Assembly: GCF_918741275.1 (NCBI RefSeq) | Contig: NZ_CAKKNA010000008.1 | Span: forward strand, 1 to 64,000 | Source: Bacillus sp. CECT 9360 | GTDB lineage: Bacteria; Bacillota; Bacilli; Bacillales; DSM-1321 | DNA: 64,000 bases | Direction of reading: 5' to 3' | In this document: positions 8,594 through 17,262 of the stretch, in pieces | How positions within the stretch are numbered: the stretch's first letter is position 1 | Layout of the letters: each line of letters opens with the position of its first letter | Made by a program: the position numbers and the translations under genes | The notes under the pieces: generated by a model | Seen by the model: the letters and a program-made list of their open reading frames with translations, nothing else | What the model was told of the DNA's origin: nothing | Databases searched by the model: none

Positions 8594-9469
8594 TTATTTA
8601 TTGTGTCTTTTGAATAGCATAATGGATACAGAAGTAAACACAATGATCGTAAGGACAATCATCCATAAACTATATGTTGTACTAACAAGTTTATCGTTTA
8701 ATTCATAGACTATACCGTACTGTTTCTTATATTCCAGTATTTGTTCTGGTGTCGCGTGTTTAAAAACAGTGCGAATGGAATCTGTCATGAATGTTTGTCT
8801 CAGCAGAACTGCCGTATGACTGACAGGAAAGTACATAATGATGTTTTGAACAAAATTAGGAACACTCCCAATAGGAATATAAACACCACATAAAAACCCA
8901 ATGGCCGTTCCAACAATGGTACTCAGTGTTGAGAAAGCATTTTGCGTGTTAATAAAAAGGATCAAAAATAAGTTAATTGCACTAGATAAAGCAGCAGTAA
9001 GAATAATAATGCCCAAAACTTTTAAAAAGCTAGCAACACTCAATATTTCGCTACCTGATAAGACAAGGAATAGTTCACAGCCAAGGAAGGCGATCACTGA
9101 GAAAAAGAGGCCAATCAAAAATGAATGAATGACATAACTTAACTGGATCGTAGCTCTTGATAATGGTGCTGTTAAAAAATCATCCGTTTTTTTACTTTCT
9201 TTATCTTTAACCATGATGCCAAACGCACCTAACGTTGTCGTTACACCAGTAATAGATAATAATCCTGAGACCATCCACTCGTTTATCATTGCTTTAGATG
9301 CATCTGTTGTATCCATAATTTGTTCAATTGCATTGATTTGAGTTTGTCGTAAAAACACTGCATACAATATAATTAAAATGAACACTGACAATAGGGAAAG
9401 AAGTAATAATGTGCGATCGCGACGGTATATTTTGTTATTCCTACTAATTAAATAGAATAGAGATTTCAC
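8594..9469 (-). CDS. ABC-2 type transporter permease
   Basis: A 291-residue membrane protein with six predicted helices: one near 22-42, a cluster from 70 to 240 and a last one near 262-285. The linker KDKESKKTDDFLTAPLSRATIQLSY is typical of ABC-2 permeases. It overlaps the ATPase gene by four bases (ATGA), so the two are translationally coupled. With the LytTR and DUF3021 genes it forms one operon. Such exporters commonly confer peptide or drug tolerance; the substrate is unknown. Confidence 0.88.
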   Translation of the reverse strand: MKSLFYLISRNNKIYRRDRTLLLLSLLSVFILIILYAVFLRQTQINAIEQIMDTTDASKAMINEWMVSGLLSITGVTTTLGAFGIMVKDKESKKTDDFLTAPLSRATIQLSYVIHSFLIGLFFSVIAFLGCELFLVLSGSEILSVASFLKVLGIIILTAALSSAINLFLILFINTQNAFSTLSTIVGTAIGFLCGVYIPIGSVPNFVQNIIMYFPVSHTAVLLRQTFMTDSIRTVFKHATPEQILEYKKQYGIVYELNDKLVSTTYSLWMIVLTIIVFTSVSIMLFKRHNK

Positions 9470-10401
9470 TGGACGATCCTCCTTTTTTCCTCAATAATAT
9501 TAATAAAGACGTCATCCATGCTCCCTTTAATCACCTCAAAAGATTCTAATTTCCCCTCTAATTCTTTAAGAATGTCATATGCCTCTAAAGTAGATGTTAC
9601 GCGAACGGTATAAATTGAATTTTTTAACGTGTACGATAATTCTTTCTCTCTTAACCAAATCTCCGGATTAAATGTATGGTTAAATAATAAATGCAAACGA
9701 TCAGAAGCATATCTATCTTTTAATTGATGAGGTGTACCTTCCGCAATCAAACGTCCTTCCTTAATAACCACGACATTATCAGCCACCGCAGCTTCCTCCA
9801 TATAATGTGTTGTTAAAAAAATGGTCATATTTGTTTCTTCTTGCAATCTCTTAATGGCATTCCAAACAAATAGTCTTGTTTGTGGATCTAGACCCGTTGT
9901 GGGTTCATCTAAGAATAATAGATGTGGTTTATGGATAATAGCACGTGCAATATCTGCTCGTCTTCTTTGACCACCAGATAAAGTATTGTATTTTTTAGCT
10001 TGAATATCATCTAGTTTTAAATATTCTGAAACAAAATGATAGTTTTCCTGAATTTGATTTTTGCTTAAATGATAATAGTGGCTACGGTTAATAATATTTT
10101 CATAAACTGTTAACCGTTCATCTAATACACTCTCTTGGAATACAACACCAATTTGTTTTCTTATATGATTGTTCCCGTTTCTTTCACCTAGTTCATAACC
10201 ATCTATATAGACTCCCCCTGAAGTTTTTTTAAGCAGTGTACATAAGATATCAATTGTTGTCGATTTCCCCGCCCCATTTGTCCCGAGAAAAGCAAACAAC
10301 TCCCCTTTTTTTACGGAAAACGATATTCCTTTTAGAGCTTCAAATCCAGCATATCTTTTCTGTAAGTTAGTTACTTTAATGATAACTTGTTGTTCTAGCA
10401 T
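9466..10401 (-). CDS. ABC transporter ATP-binding protein
   Basis: This 311-residue ATPase has Walker A GTNGAGKST, signature LSGGQRRR, Walker B LLFLDEPT and the switch His in FLTTHY. Residues beyond about 235 form the C-terminal extension common in DrrA/CcmA-type export ATPases. It is coupled to the permease at 8594 and lies 34 bases after the DUF3021 gene. The operon begins with a LytTR regulator, an arrangement seen with bacteriocin-response or cell-envelope exporters in Firmicutes. Confidence 0.93.
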   Translation of the reverse strand: MLEQQVIIKVTNLQKRYAGFEALKGISFSVKKGELFAFLGTNGAGKSTTIDILCTLLKKTSGGVYIDGYELGERNGNNHIRKQIGVVFQESVLDERLTVYENIINRSHYYHLSKNQIQENYHFVSEYLKLDDIQAKKYNTLSGGQRRRADIARAIIHKPHLLFLDEPTTGLDPQTRLFVWNAIKRLQEETNMTIFLTTHYMEEAAVADNVVVIKEGRLIAEGTPHQLKDRYASDRLHLLFNHTFNPEIWLREKELSYTLKNSIYTVRVTSTLEAYDILKELEGKLESFEVIKGSMDDVFINIIEEKRRIVQ

Positions 10402-10435
10402 TCATTCCACCTCGATTGTGATAGGATTAGGCTCC

Positions 10436-10858
10436 CTATCGCCCTTTTAATTTTTCATTAATTCTCTCTACTTCTCGAACATTTACCCAATGAATAACAC
10501 TAAATATCACAAGATAAATCGCTGACTGAATAGCAAGAAACACAATAAACGCGAATGGTTGGACCACTGGACTTTCATACCAATCACCGATTGCACCACA
10601 AACAAGCACAAGCATTAAAATAACGACATAATGGACGACTAGCTTAACTGCAATCGACCATCGCTCCGTGCGAAAAATAAGTGAAATCAATCCGCAACCA
10701 GCACCAAGAAAAATAGCTAATATGCACTCCAAAAGAAGTCGCTGCCCGTTAATCACTTTGGCGGGATTTAATACTAAAATGATTGTAATGATCATATACG
10801 AAGTACTTAAACCAATTAGTGCTCCTAAAAGTGCGGTCTGCACCACTTTTTTCATCAT
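10436..10858 (-). CDS. DUF3021 membrane protein
   Basis: A 140-residue protein with four membrane helices (about 8-32, 43-63, 71-92 and 101-124) and a short basic tail. This is the DUF3021 pattern. Its start overlaps the stop of the LytTR gene by four bases. In related LytTR systems the membrane partner holds the regulator inactive, so a signal-sensing anti-activator role is likely but inferred. It sits between the regulator and the transporter it probably controls. Confidence 0.85.
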   Translation of the reverse strand: MMKKVVQTALLGALIGLSTSYMIITIILVLNPAKVINGQRLLLECILAIFLGAGCGLISLIFRTERWSIAVKLVVHYVVILMLVLVCGAIGDWYESPVVQPFAFIVFLAIQSAIYLVIFSVIHWVNVREVERINEKLKGR

Positions 10859-11304
10859 GCATCCCTCCCGATACCTAACCGCTTCTTCAACCCTTTTAAA
10901 TACATTCGACTAACATGTGCTGTCGCCTCATTATCCATCACGAGCTGCATCATACCCGTTTTCTCTACCTTCATTGAGGAAATTTTCGACATATTAACAA
11001 GCGTCGATTTATTCACTCGCACAAAACTTTTCTCTAACAACGCCTCAAGCTCATATAACTTACGTTTTGACTCATATTCATGTTCATCTGTTTGAAAATA
11101 AACCTTCGCTCCTTCTGAATACACAAAGTAAATATCCTCAATCTTCAGCATATAAATTTCCTGCTGTAAATACCCATCAATGACATCCGTACCCGTAGAC
11201 TTTAAGTACTTCATAAGCTGTTCTACTTGATCGCTATAGTTATTTGCATGAATATGCACTTCTGTCTCGGTATATTTTTCATCGATTATTAGCTTAATTT
11301 GCAT
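10855..11304 (-). CDS. LytTR-type transcriptional regulator
   Basis: The protein is 149 residues when started at MQIKLIIDEKYTE, where GGAGGG lies at good spacing. A longer frame would swallow that site. The N-terminal half is a short alpha/beta region. The LytTR DNA-binding domain follows, with IYMLKIEDIYFVYSEGAKVYF near 60 and the hallmark FVRVNKSTLVNMSKI near 103. It lacks a receiver domain, so regulation should come through the DUF3021 partner. Phased repeats upstream suggest it controls its own operon. Confidence 0.9.
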   Translation of the reverse strand: MQIKLIIDEKYTETEVHIHANNYSDQVEQLMKYLKSTGTDVIDGYLQQEIYMLKIEDIYFVYSEGAKVYFQTDEHEYESKRKLYELEALLEKSFVRVNKSTLVNMSKISSMKVEKTGMMQLVMDNEATAHVSRMYLKGLKKRLGIGRDA

Positions 11305-11328
11305 ACGCTCCCTCCGCTTCTTAAACAA

Positions 11329-11394
11329 AATATACCATGAAAATTGGAAAAGTTTACAATTAAACGGTAAGTGGTTAAAAACAAACGGTAAGTG
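11329..11394 (-). promoter_or_regulatory. LytTR operon promoter with two phased direct repeats
   Basis: Two copies of AAACGGTAAGTG (plus-strand reading) lie at 11362-11373 and 11383-11394, exactly 21 bases apart. Next to them is a -35-like TTGTAA, and a -10 TATATT at 11329-11334 on the minus strand. LytTR regulators bind direct repeats about two helical turns apart just upstream of -35, so this is a strong candidate autoregulatory site. Confidence 0.75.
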
Positions 11395-11515
11395 ACTGGA
11401 AACAGACCATAAAAATACATTTCACCCTTAATAAATAAGACAACTTGACTCCGCCCCTCTTTTAAAAACCATTTGATCACCTAAAGGTCTATCAATGCTT
11501 AGATAAAATGGTCCA

Positions 11516-11575
11516 CAATCGGGCCCAATTGTGAAAAGATGCATTCCTTATTAAAGAAATGCACCTAACTGTAAA
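11516..11575. repeat. Interspersed 60-bp hairpin repeat, copy B
   Basis: The partner of 6161-6219. The hairpin GATGCATTCCTTATTAAAG ... AAATGCACC keeps its pairing though bases differ from copy A. It lies between the LytTR promoter and the SDR terminator. Confidence 0.7.
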
Positions 11576-11593
11576 TTGAAGTATATGATTAAA

Positions 11594-11628
11594 AAAACCT
11601 ACCCAAAAAGATTTTTTTGGTAGGTTTT
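11594..11628 (-). terminator. Terminator of the SDR gene
   Basis: AAAACCTACC and GGTAGGTTTT pair around an A/T-rich loop. It lies just past the SDR stop codon. Confidence 0.85.
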
Positions 11629-11643
11629 AAATGGGGCATTCTG

Positions 11644-12402
11644 TCAATATGCAGTCCAACCAGCATCCGCTGTAAAAACTGTTCCATTAACAAAACTTGA
11701 TTCATCCGAAGCCAAGAACAGAGCAACGTTTGCGATATCTTCTGACTTACCGATTCGCGGGTTAACTCCCATTCCGGGTTGTGTGCGTCCTGCACCGAAT
11801 TTATTAATGTTTGTCATAGAAGAACTGATATTCGTCTCAACTGCGCCTGGTGCAATTGCATTACAGCGAATGCCCTGCTTGGCATACATAAACCCTGTAT
11901 TTTTTGTGAATCCAACCACTGCATGCTTAGAGGCTGTGTAAGCTGCACCTGCACGAGCTCCATATAATCCTCCAGCAGAAGCAACATTTACGATGACCCC
12001 TTTTTGCTTTTCTAAGAAGATTGGTAATGCTTTACGTGTAGCACGCATCACGCTCGTTGTATTGATAGCAAAGATTCGCTCCCATTGATCATCTTCTACA
12101 TCGCCAGCAGGCTCAAAGTTATCCATAATTCCAGCGTTGTTTACCAGGATATCTAAAGTGCCATACTTACTTACAGCCGTATCGATTAAGTTTTGTATAT
12201 CTTCCTCTTTTGCAACATTTGCCATTACAGCTATTGCTTCCCCGCCATTAGATTGGATTTCTTTTACAGTTGAATTAGCTGCATCTAAATTAATATCAGA
12301 AACTACTACATTAGCACCTTCCTTTGCATAAAGAATAGCAATTGCTTTCCCCATTCCTGAAGCTGCTCCAGTCACCACTGCCACATTGTTTTGAAGTCTC
12401 AT
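11644..12402 (-). CDS. Short-chain dehydrogenase/reductase
   Basis: A classical 252-residue SDR. The cofactor loop reads TGAASGMGKAI, then NNAG near 88 and the catalytic region VASAGGLYGARAGAAYTASKHAV. That gives the Ser-Tyr-Lys set, with YxxxK present. Asp after the second strand (VVSDI) favours NAD(H). The substrate is unknown. GGAGGGG precedes the ATG. It is divergent from a TetR-type gene, with a near-perfect palindrome between them, so it is probably derepressed by a small ligand. Confidence 0.92.
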   Translation of the reverse strand: MRLQNNVAVVTGAASGMGKAIAILYAKEGANVVVSDINLDAANSTVKEIQSNGGEAIAVMANVAKEEDIQNLIDTAVSKYGTLDILVNNAGIMDNFEPAGDVEDDQWERIFAINTTSVMRATRKALPIFLEKQKGVIVNVASAGGLYGARAGAAYTASKHAVVGFTKNTGFMYAKQGIRCNAIAPGAVETNISSSMTNINKFGAGRTQPGMGVNPRIGKSEDIANVALFLASDESSFVNGTVFTADAGWTAY

Positions 12403-12440
12403 TATACATCCCCTCCATATTTGATTCGTTTCACACTAAT

Positions 12441-12462
12441 TTAATCAACAATTGTTCATTAA
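12441..12462. promoter_or_regulatory. Candidate TetR-family operator
   Basis: TTAAT-C-AACAATTGTT-C-ATTAA is a 22-base palindrome with a single mismatched pair. It sits in the divergent promoter of the SDR and the TetR-type gene, the expected place for the repressor to bind. Confidence 0.6.
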
Positions 12463-12596
12463 CTAACATCTGATTATAGTATAATTAATGAAGTACAAAC
12501 TATTCAATCAGCAAATTAAGCCTGATTTATCTAGTAATGAACACCTTACCCCTTTTCTATTTATTAATGCAGGTTCTTGCACAATGGAGGTTCTAT

Positions 12597-13202
12597 ATGA
12601 ATAGTAAAACTAATAATATTGATAGAAGGATTTTTAAATCCAAACAGGCTTTAAAGGGTGCCATTATATCTTTAATGCAAAAGAAAGATTTCAAGAAGAT
12701 CTCTATTACTGACATTGTACATTTAGCGGACCTGAACAGAGGGACATTTTATAAACATTATCAATATAAAGAGGAACTTTTGGAGGAAATCATTGATGAT
12801 GTCATCACAGATTTGATTGCCGCTTACCGCGAACCGTATAACGGAAGTGATATTTTTGAGGTGAGTAAGTTAACATCTTCTACGATCAAAGTGTTTGAGC
12901 ATGTTGAAAAACACTCAAACTTTTACACTTTAATCGTGCAATCGAATACTTTATCTGGTTTTCAAAATAAAATATCCAATGTACTAAAAGAGCTAACTCT
13001 TCAAGATTTAATAGATGATTTACCTAATCCAGAGATCAATCGAGAGTTACATGCTAGCTATCATGCTTATGCTATTTTGGGAATGATTATTGAATGGATC
13101 AATAACGGATTTTCATACAGGCCGAGCTATATGGCGGAACAATTATTAGTAATAATCAAGAATAGTAAGGCTAATGCTGTTTATAAACCAAATATACAAT
13201 GA
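12597..13202 (+). CDS. TetR/AcrR-family regulator
   Basis: A 201-residue protein when started at MNSKTNNIDRRIFKSK, behind GGAGG. An upstream ATG at 12537 is less likely. The N-terminal helix-turn-helix reads KKISITDIVHLADLNRGTFYKHYQYKEEL, typical of TetR. The C-terminal part is a helical TetR_C domain ending in GMIIEWINNGFSY, a pattern common in Bacillus regulators with unknown ligands. It probably represses the divergent SDR gene. Confidence 0.88.
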   Translation: MNSKTNNIDRRIFKSKQALKGAIISLMQKKDFKKISITDIVHLADLNRGTFYKHYQYKEELLEEIIDDVITDLIAAYREPYNGSDIFEVSKLTSSTIKVFEHVEKHSNFYTLIVQSNTLSGFQNKISNVLKELTLQDLIDDLPNPEINRELHASYHAYAILGMIIEWINNGFSYRPSYMAEQLLVIIKNSKANAVYKPNIQ

Positions 13203-13212
13203 TTAGCAGTCC

Positions 13213-13293
13213 CTACAATTCATGATTATGTTTAAACCTCCCTTTGGTCCTTTTACCGCCATTTTTTTCATGTCTTCCTTTGTTCATGTCCAT
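13213..13293 (-). CDS. Tiny basic protein (26 aa), uncertain
   Basis: GGGGAGG lies just before ATGGACATG, giving a 26-residue His/Lys/Arg/Gly-rich peptide (MDMNKGRHEKNGGKRT). Composition resembles very small basic spore proteins, but there is no family signature. The strong ribosome site is the reason for listing it. Confidence 0.35.
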   Translation of the reverse strand: MDMNKGRHEKNGGKRTKGRFKHNHEL

Positions 13294-13412
13294 TATCCTC
13301 CCCAGGTAAAAAAAGTCACCTCCGAACATAACTAACGTATGAAAGGTCAACAAGAAAAAAATGATGTATCGTATAAGACCAAATGAAGAAAAATTTTTTT
13401 CATACAACCCGA

Positions 13413-14345
13413 TTATTGATTGGTTTTTTTAACAGTTGGTTCAAGCACAGTCAATGTATTACTTACCGTATTAAGATTAACAGTAGCACCTATTGGAATA
13501 GCAGCTTTATACACACCATGCCCTGTAGCAAGGTTGACCATCAAAGGTTTTCCTAGCGGGACTAACAATTCTTGAATTAAGTCTTCATACGTTGTCCGAT
13601 AAGATACTAGACAATCCGTACATTGTCCCATGATAATTCCAAGACAATCTTGGAATTTCCCTGACATTATTAGTTGGGTAAAATAACGAAAAACCGTTGT
13701 AGAAGGTGCATGGATTTCTTCTAAAAAGAGTATTTTTCCTCGTGTATCAATTTCATATGGAGTACCAATGGTATTGACTAACGAAGTCATATTTCCACCC
13801 ACTATTGGACCGGTTACATTTCCTGATACTAAACTCCAAACAGGCATATCCCCTGGATTTTGAATAACCCTAGGAGAAATTAGAGTAGAGCTCGCTTCAA
13901 AGAATTGATTTAAGTTGTAAGCAGTTGTGTCTATTTTAAAATCAACAAGCATTAGACTGTGGAACGTAATTAAATTGCTAAATTGATACAAAATATTTAG
14001 TAAAACTGTTATATCACTATAACCCGATAAAATTTTAGGGTTGTCTTTGATGACTGCATAATCTAAATAAGGAAGTATGGACTGAACCCCAGTCCCTCCT
14101 CTTGTTGGGAGTATCATTTTCACTCCCGGATTTCTGAACATATCCATTACATCCTCTGCCCTTTGCCTAGCAGGTGCAGCTACGACGCCCTCATAAGAAT
14201 AAACATGGCTGCCAAAAACTATATTAAAGCCCATATCTCTTAAAGTTTGTACTCTGGCATTAATAATATTAGCATCAAGAGGACTTCCAGGGGTAACCAA
14301 TCCTATCGTATCACCTCTTTGCAACATCGGTGGTCTTATCGCCAT
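13413..14345 (-). CDS. LD-carboxypeptidase family protein (peptidase S66)
   Basis: A 310-residue S66 family peptidase. It starts RPPMLQRGDTIGLVTPGSP. The nucleophile Ser is in the ILSGYSDIT segment. The Glu of the Ser-Glu-His triad is in FLEEIHAPS, and the His is in NLATGHGVYKAAIPIG. The family includes LD-carboxypeptidases that trim tetrapeptide peptidoglycan stems and MccF-type enzymes that inactivate microcin C-like compounds; sequence alone does not separate them. No signal peptide is present, so it acts in the cytoplasm. It stands alone. Confidence 0.88.
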   Translation of the reverse strand: MAIRPPMLQRGDTIGLVTPGSPLDANIINARVQTLRDMGFNIVFGSHVYSYEGVVAAPARQRAEDVMDMFRNPGVKMILPTRGGTGVQSILPYLDYAVIKDNPKILSGYSDITVLLNILYQFSNLITFHSLMLVDFKIDTTAYNLNQFFEASSTLISPRVIQNPGDMPVWSLVSGNVTGPIVGGNMTSLVNTIGTPYEIDTRGKILFLEEIHAPSTTVFRYFTQLIMSGKFQDCLGIIMGQCTDCLVSYRTTYEDLIQELLVPLGKPLMVNLATGHGVYKAAIPIGATVNLNTVSNTLTVLEPTVKKTNQ

Positions 14346-14621
14346 TTATTCCTCTCCCTATTTTCTTCAATTTTATTTTCTTGGCTCTACTGTGACAGTA
14401 TTAGATCTCGCGATCATTCTTAGATCAAATACATGCAAACACCTTGCCGTATGGCTGTTCACACGCCTCAGATAATATGTTTTTCAATGCTTCTCAAACC
14501 CTGGTTTGACTTGGTACTCTTCCCATTCGAAACTGCAGAGTATGTTATGATATATATGAAAGATAACTTATTTTATCTACAAATAATTACTATTTCATGC
14601 GATTCTATAAGAACGCTAAAA

Positions 14622-14656
14622 AACCTTCCTTATTTTTTATTTGGAAGGTTTTGTTT
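14622..14656 (+). terminator. Rho-independent terminator
   Basis: AACCTTCC and GGAAGGTT with a 13-base A/T loop are followed by TTGTTT. It is nearly the same hairpin as 15-44. No intact plus-strand gene precedes it; the gap 14346-14620 shows nothing else. Confidence 0.6.
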
Positions 14657-14689
14657 AGTTAGTTTTCTTTCTTACCTAGGCTAGATCTT

Positions 14690-14960
14690 TGAAAGTTTCC
14701 TTGGCTTTTAACAGTGTCTATTTCCATTGAAAAAGTCACCGGTTTAAACCGTCAATTTCCCCAACTTCAGAAATAATCATAATAGCAGGGAATTTTCTCC
14801 GATACCAAGGATCGAGTGGATAACCTTATATTCTTCAATACCTTTCGTTACAGCATCTGTCTCATCTTTTAGCTTAAAAGATGTTTGTGCCTGCAAGAAG
14901 CATATTAATATACGTTATCAGGCTTAAGATCAAACTTTGATATAAGGTTTTTATAATTGG
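14690..14960 (-). pseudogene. IS110-family transposase remnant
   Basis: On the minus strand about 90 codons, broken by frame changes, read KGIEEYKVIHSILGIGE and then PAIMIISEVGEIDGLNR. This matches the helix-hairpin-helix region (SIPGIG...AATIISEIGEI) of IS110/IS1111-type transposases. Both ends and the catalytic domain are missing. No terminal repeats are visible. Confidence 0.5.
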
Positions 14961-14975
14961 TTTTTTTGAGTTTCA

Positions 14976-15803
14976 TCACTCTTTAACCGAACCTGATGTA
15001 AGTCCAGACACGATGCGCCGCTGAAACAAAAGCACCATGACGACAAGTGGCACCGTCACGACAACCGTAGCAGCGGCAATTTCACCATACGGAATGGAGT
15101 ATTGCCCCTGAAACATGGAAATCCCAATCGGTACCGTCTTATATGCTTCATCGGTATTGATTGTCAGGGCAAACAGGAATTCATTCCAGGCGGCAATAAA
15201 AACAAGGATCGCGGTTGTAAAGATTCCAGGTACCGCGAGCGGTAAAATCACCTTCCAGTACGTCTGCATCATCGAAGCCCCGTCAATTTTGGCCGCTTCT
15301 TCCAGATCAAACGGAATTTTCCGAAAGAAAGCAACGAGGAGCCAGATTGATAACGGCAGCGCGATCGTTGTGTAAGGAATGATCAGCCCGAGATATGAAT
15401 TGGTTAGACCGATGTTCTTCAGGAAGATGTAAATCGGGGAAATGATAGCGATCTGCGGGAACATCGTCACCGATAAGATGAGCCCGAGAATGACCGTTTT
15501 CCCTTTGAATCTCAATCTTGCAATCGCATATGCCGCAAATGATGCCACAAATACGGTATAAATCGTTGTAATCGAAGAAACGACGAAACTGTTCCATAAA
15601 TATTTTAAAAACGGGTAATCCACAAATACGGAAACATAGCTATTAAGCGTAGGATCCTTTGTATATGGAGTAAAGGCCTTATCACCGAACAGTTCAGTTA
15701 ATGGCTTAATGGAGCTGATAAGCATCCATAAAAAAGGAAACATGACTATGATGACAAAAGCTATGAGGAATAGATAAAACAATGGTCCCGCTTTTTTCTG
15801 CAT
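14976..15803 (-). CDS. Carbohydrate ABC transporter permease (MalG-type)
   Basis: A 275-residue inner-membrane subunit with six helices. The EAA loop reads EEAAKIDGASMMQTYWKVILPLAVPG, which docks the shared ATPase. It is 16 bases downstream of the MalF-type permease gene. Together with the lipoprotein at 17263 these form a binding-protein-dependent sugar importer. No ATPase gene is present, so as in other Bacillus CUT1 importers an MsmX-type ATPase encoded elsewhere is probably shared. Confidence 0.93.
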   Translation of the reverse strand: MQKKAGPLFYLFLIAFVIIVMFPFLWMLISSIKPLTELFGDKAFTPYTKDPTLNSYVSVFVDYPFLKYLWNSFVVSSITTIYTVFVASFAAYAIARLRFKGKTVILGLILSVTMFPQIAIISPIYIFLKNIGLTNSYLGLIIPYTTIALPLSIWLLVAFFRKIPFDLEEAAKIDGASMMQTYWKVILPLAVPGIFTTAILVFIAAWNEFLFALTINTDEAYKTVPIGISMFQGQYSIPYGEIAAATVVVTVPLVVMVLLFQRRIVSGLTSGSVKE

Positions 15804-15819
15804 CCTTTTCTCTCCTTCC

Positions 15820-17187
15820 TTATTTTCCGGAACTATCGTTCAACAGGTCTTTCCCTAAAAAACTAATGTAGATCATTGAGATAATCGCCACACAGATAAA
15901 GACAATTACTGAGAGTGCCGATCCTTCACCGAAATTTGTTTGGGAGAACATCACCTTATAGGCAAGGATCGAAATCGTTTCCGTTGAGTTAGCCGGTCCG
16001 CCACCTGTTAATACATAGATCAGGTCGAATACCCTGAAGGCATCAAGCGTCCGGAAAAGTAAGGCAACTAAGAGACTGGATTTTAATAATGGCAGGGTAA
16101 TGGTCACAAATTGTTTCCACTTGCCAGCCCCGTCAATCGATGCGGCTTCATAAAGCGAGCCCGGTATCGTTTGCAGGCCGGCCAAAAGCAAAAGGGCCAT
16201 ATAAGGGGTTGTTTTCCAAACATCCGCAAAGATGACGGAGAAAAAGGCCCCGGTGTCTGTGGTCAGGAGCGTGGACATGCTGCTGACAAAGCCGATATCT
16301 TCAAATATTTTAGCGACAATCCCATTTTGGCCGTCATATAAAAATTTCCACATTAATGCGGAAACCGCTGTCGGGATGGCCCATGGTATCAAGATTGTCG
16401 CACGTATCAAGCCACGCCCGAGAAAAACCTTATTAATTAACAGCGCTATTCCAAGCCCTAAAACAAGTTCTACACCTACGGATATGACCGTGAACAGAAC
16501 GGTATTGCCAATTGCCCTCCACATACGGCTGTCCGAAAAATTGTCCTGATAATGTTTAAGCCCGATAAAATTCGGATTAATGATAGAATCCGCTAACCCA
16601 GATGAAAGCCCCAACAGCTTTTCTTCCTGGCCCAGCTGTGTACTGGATGCCACTTGCCGCAATTCAGTGTTCACTTGTTTCATATCTTCCAGAACCGTTT
16701 GGGCTGTATCCTTGTCTAATTTAGCTAAGCTAAGCTCTGAACTAACTGGTTCGAAATTCATTAGCTTATCATTTACTTGTTCATACTGATTTTTTGCTCC
16801 ATCTGAAGATTGAATTTTTTCATCTGTCTCATTTAATTTCTGTTTTATCTCTTGTAATTGTTCCGGGGCATTTCCGGCATTGATTTCATTATCAATTCCG
16901 CTGAGTAAAAAAGGGTAATTGTTCAAATAACGATCGAGGTCGATATGATAGCTTAAGTGAACTTCCGATTTAGTCGGGTTGTTCAGCCTTAAGTCGAAAA
17001 GGCTATAGTAAAAAGATTGCACTACCGGCCAGATGGCGACTACTAGTATTAAAATCAGAGCCGGCGCAATTAGTAGATAAGCAAACGAACTTTCGGACAG
17101 CTTGCGTTTTTCTTTCTTCGTCTTTCGCGGAACAACCTTCCTATTTGTCTCAGACCTTACACCGTTTTGTCCGGGTTGAATATCCAA
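15820..17187 (-). CDS. Sugar ABC transporter permease (MalF-type) with large extracellular domain
   Basis: At 455 residues this is about 150 longer than usual CUT1 permeases. After the first helix (FAYLLIAPALILILVVAIW) comes an extracellular segment from about 70 to 215, rich in Glu, Gln and Asn, predicted helical/coiled-coil (QLQEIKQKLNETDEKIQSS). Five more helices follow and the EAA loop EAASIDGAGKWKQFVTITLPLL. E. coli MalF also has a large P2 loop that meets the binding protein; this loop may do the same. A TTG start follows GGAGGG. Confidence 0.9.
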   Translation of the reverse strand: MDIQPGQNGVRSETNRKVVPRKTKKEKRKLSESSFAYLLIAPALILILVVAIWPVVQSFYYSLFDLRLNNPTKSEVHLSYHIDLDRYLNNYPFLLSGIDNEINAGNAPEQLQEIKQKLNETDEKIQSSDGAKNQYEQVNDKLMNFEPVSSELSLAKLDKDTAQTVLEDMKQVNTELRQVASSTQLGQEEKLLGLSSGLADSIINPNFIGLKHYQDNFSDSRMWRAIGNTVLFTVISVGVELVLGLGIALLINKVFLGRGLIRATILIPWAIPTAVSALMWKFLYDGQNGIVAKIFEDIGFVSSMSTLLTTDTGAFFSVIFADVWKTTPYMALLLLAGLQTIPGSLYEAASIDGAGKWKQFVTITLPLLKSSLLVALLFRTLDAFRVFDLIYVLTGGGPANSTETISILAYKVMFSQTNFGEGSALSVIVFICVAIISMIYISFLGKDLLNDSSGK

Positions 17188-17215
17188 AGCTTGCCCTCCT
17201 TTTTTCTAAAAAGTG

Positions 17216-17244
17216 GATTAGCCTTCACAGGATGAAGGCTAATC
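17216..17244 (-). terminator. Intercistronic hairpin
   Basis: GATTAGCCTTCA and TGAAGGCTAATC pair around a five-base loop between the binding-protein gene and the permease genes. On the minus strand CCACTTTTT follows. It probably limits read-through or protects the upstream mRNA so that more binding protein than permease is made. Confidence 0.75.
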
Positions 17245-17262
17245 ACAAATTTTTTCAAAACA

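Noticed and set aside
14433-14684. Plus-strand ORF upstream of the AACCTTCC hairpin
   Set aside because: No ribosome site, no family features, and it runs through the terminator.
14690-14960. Active insertion sequence
   Set aside because: The transposase is broken in several frames, lacks its catalytic part and has no visible ends.
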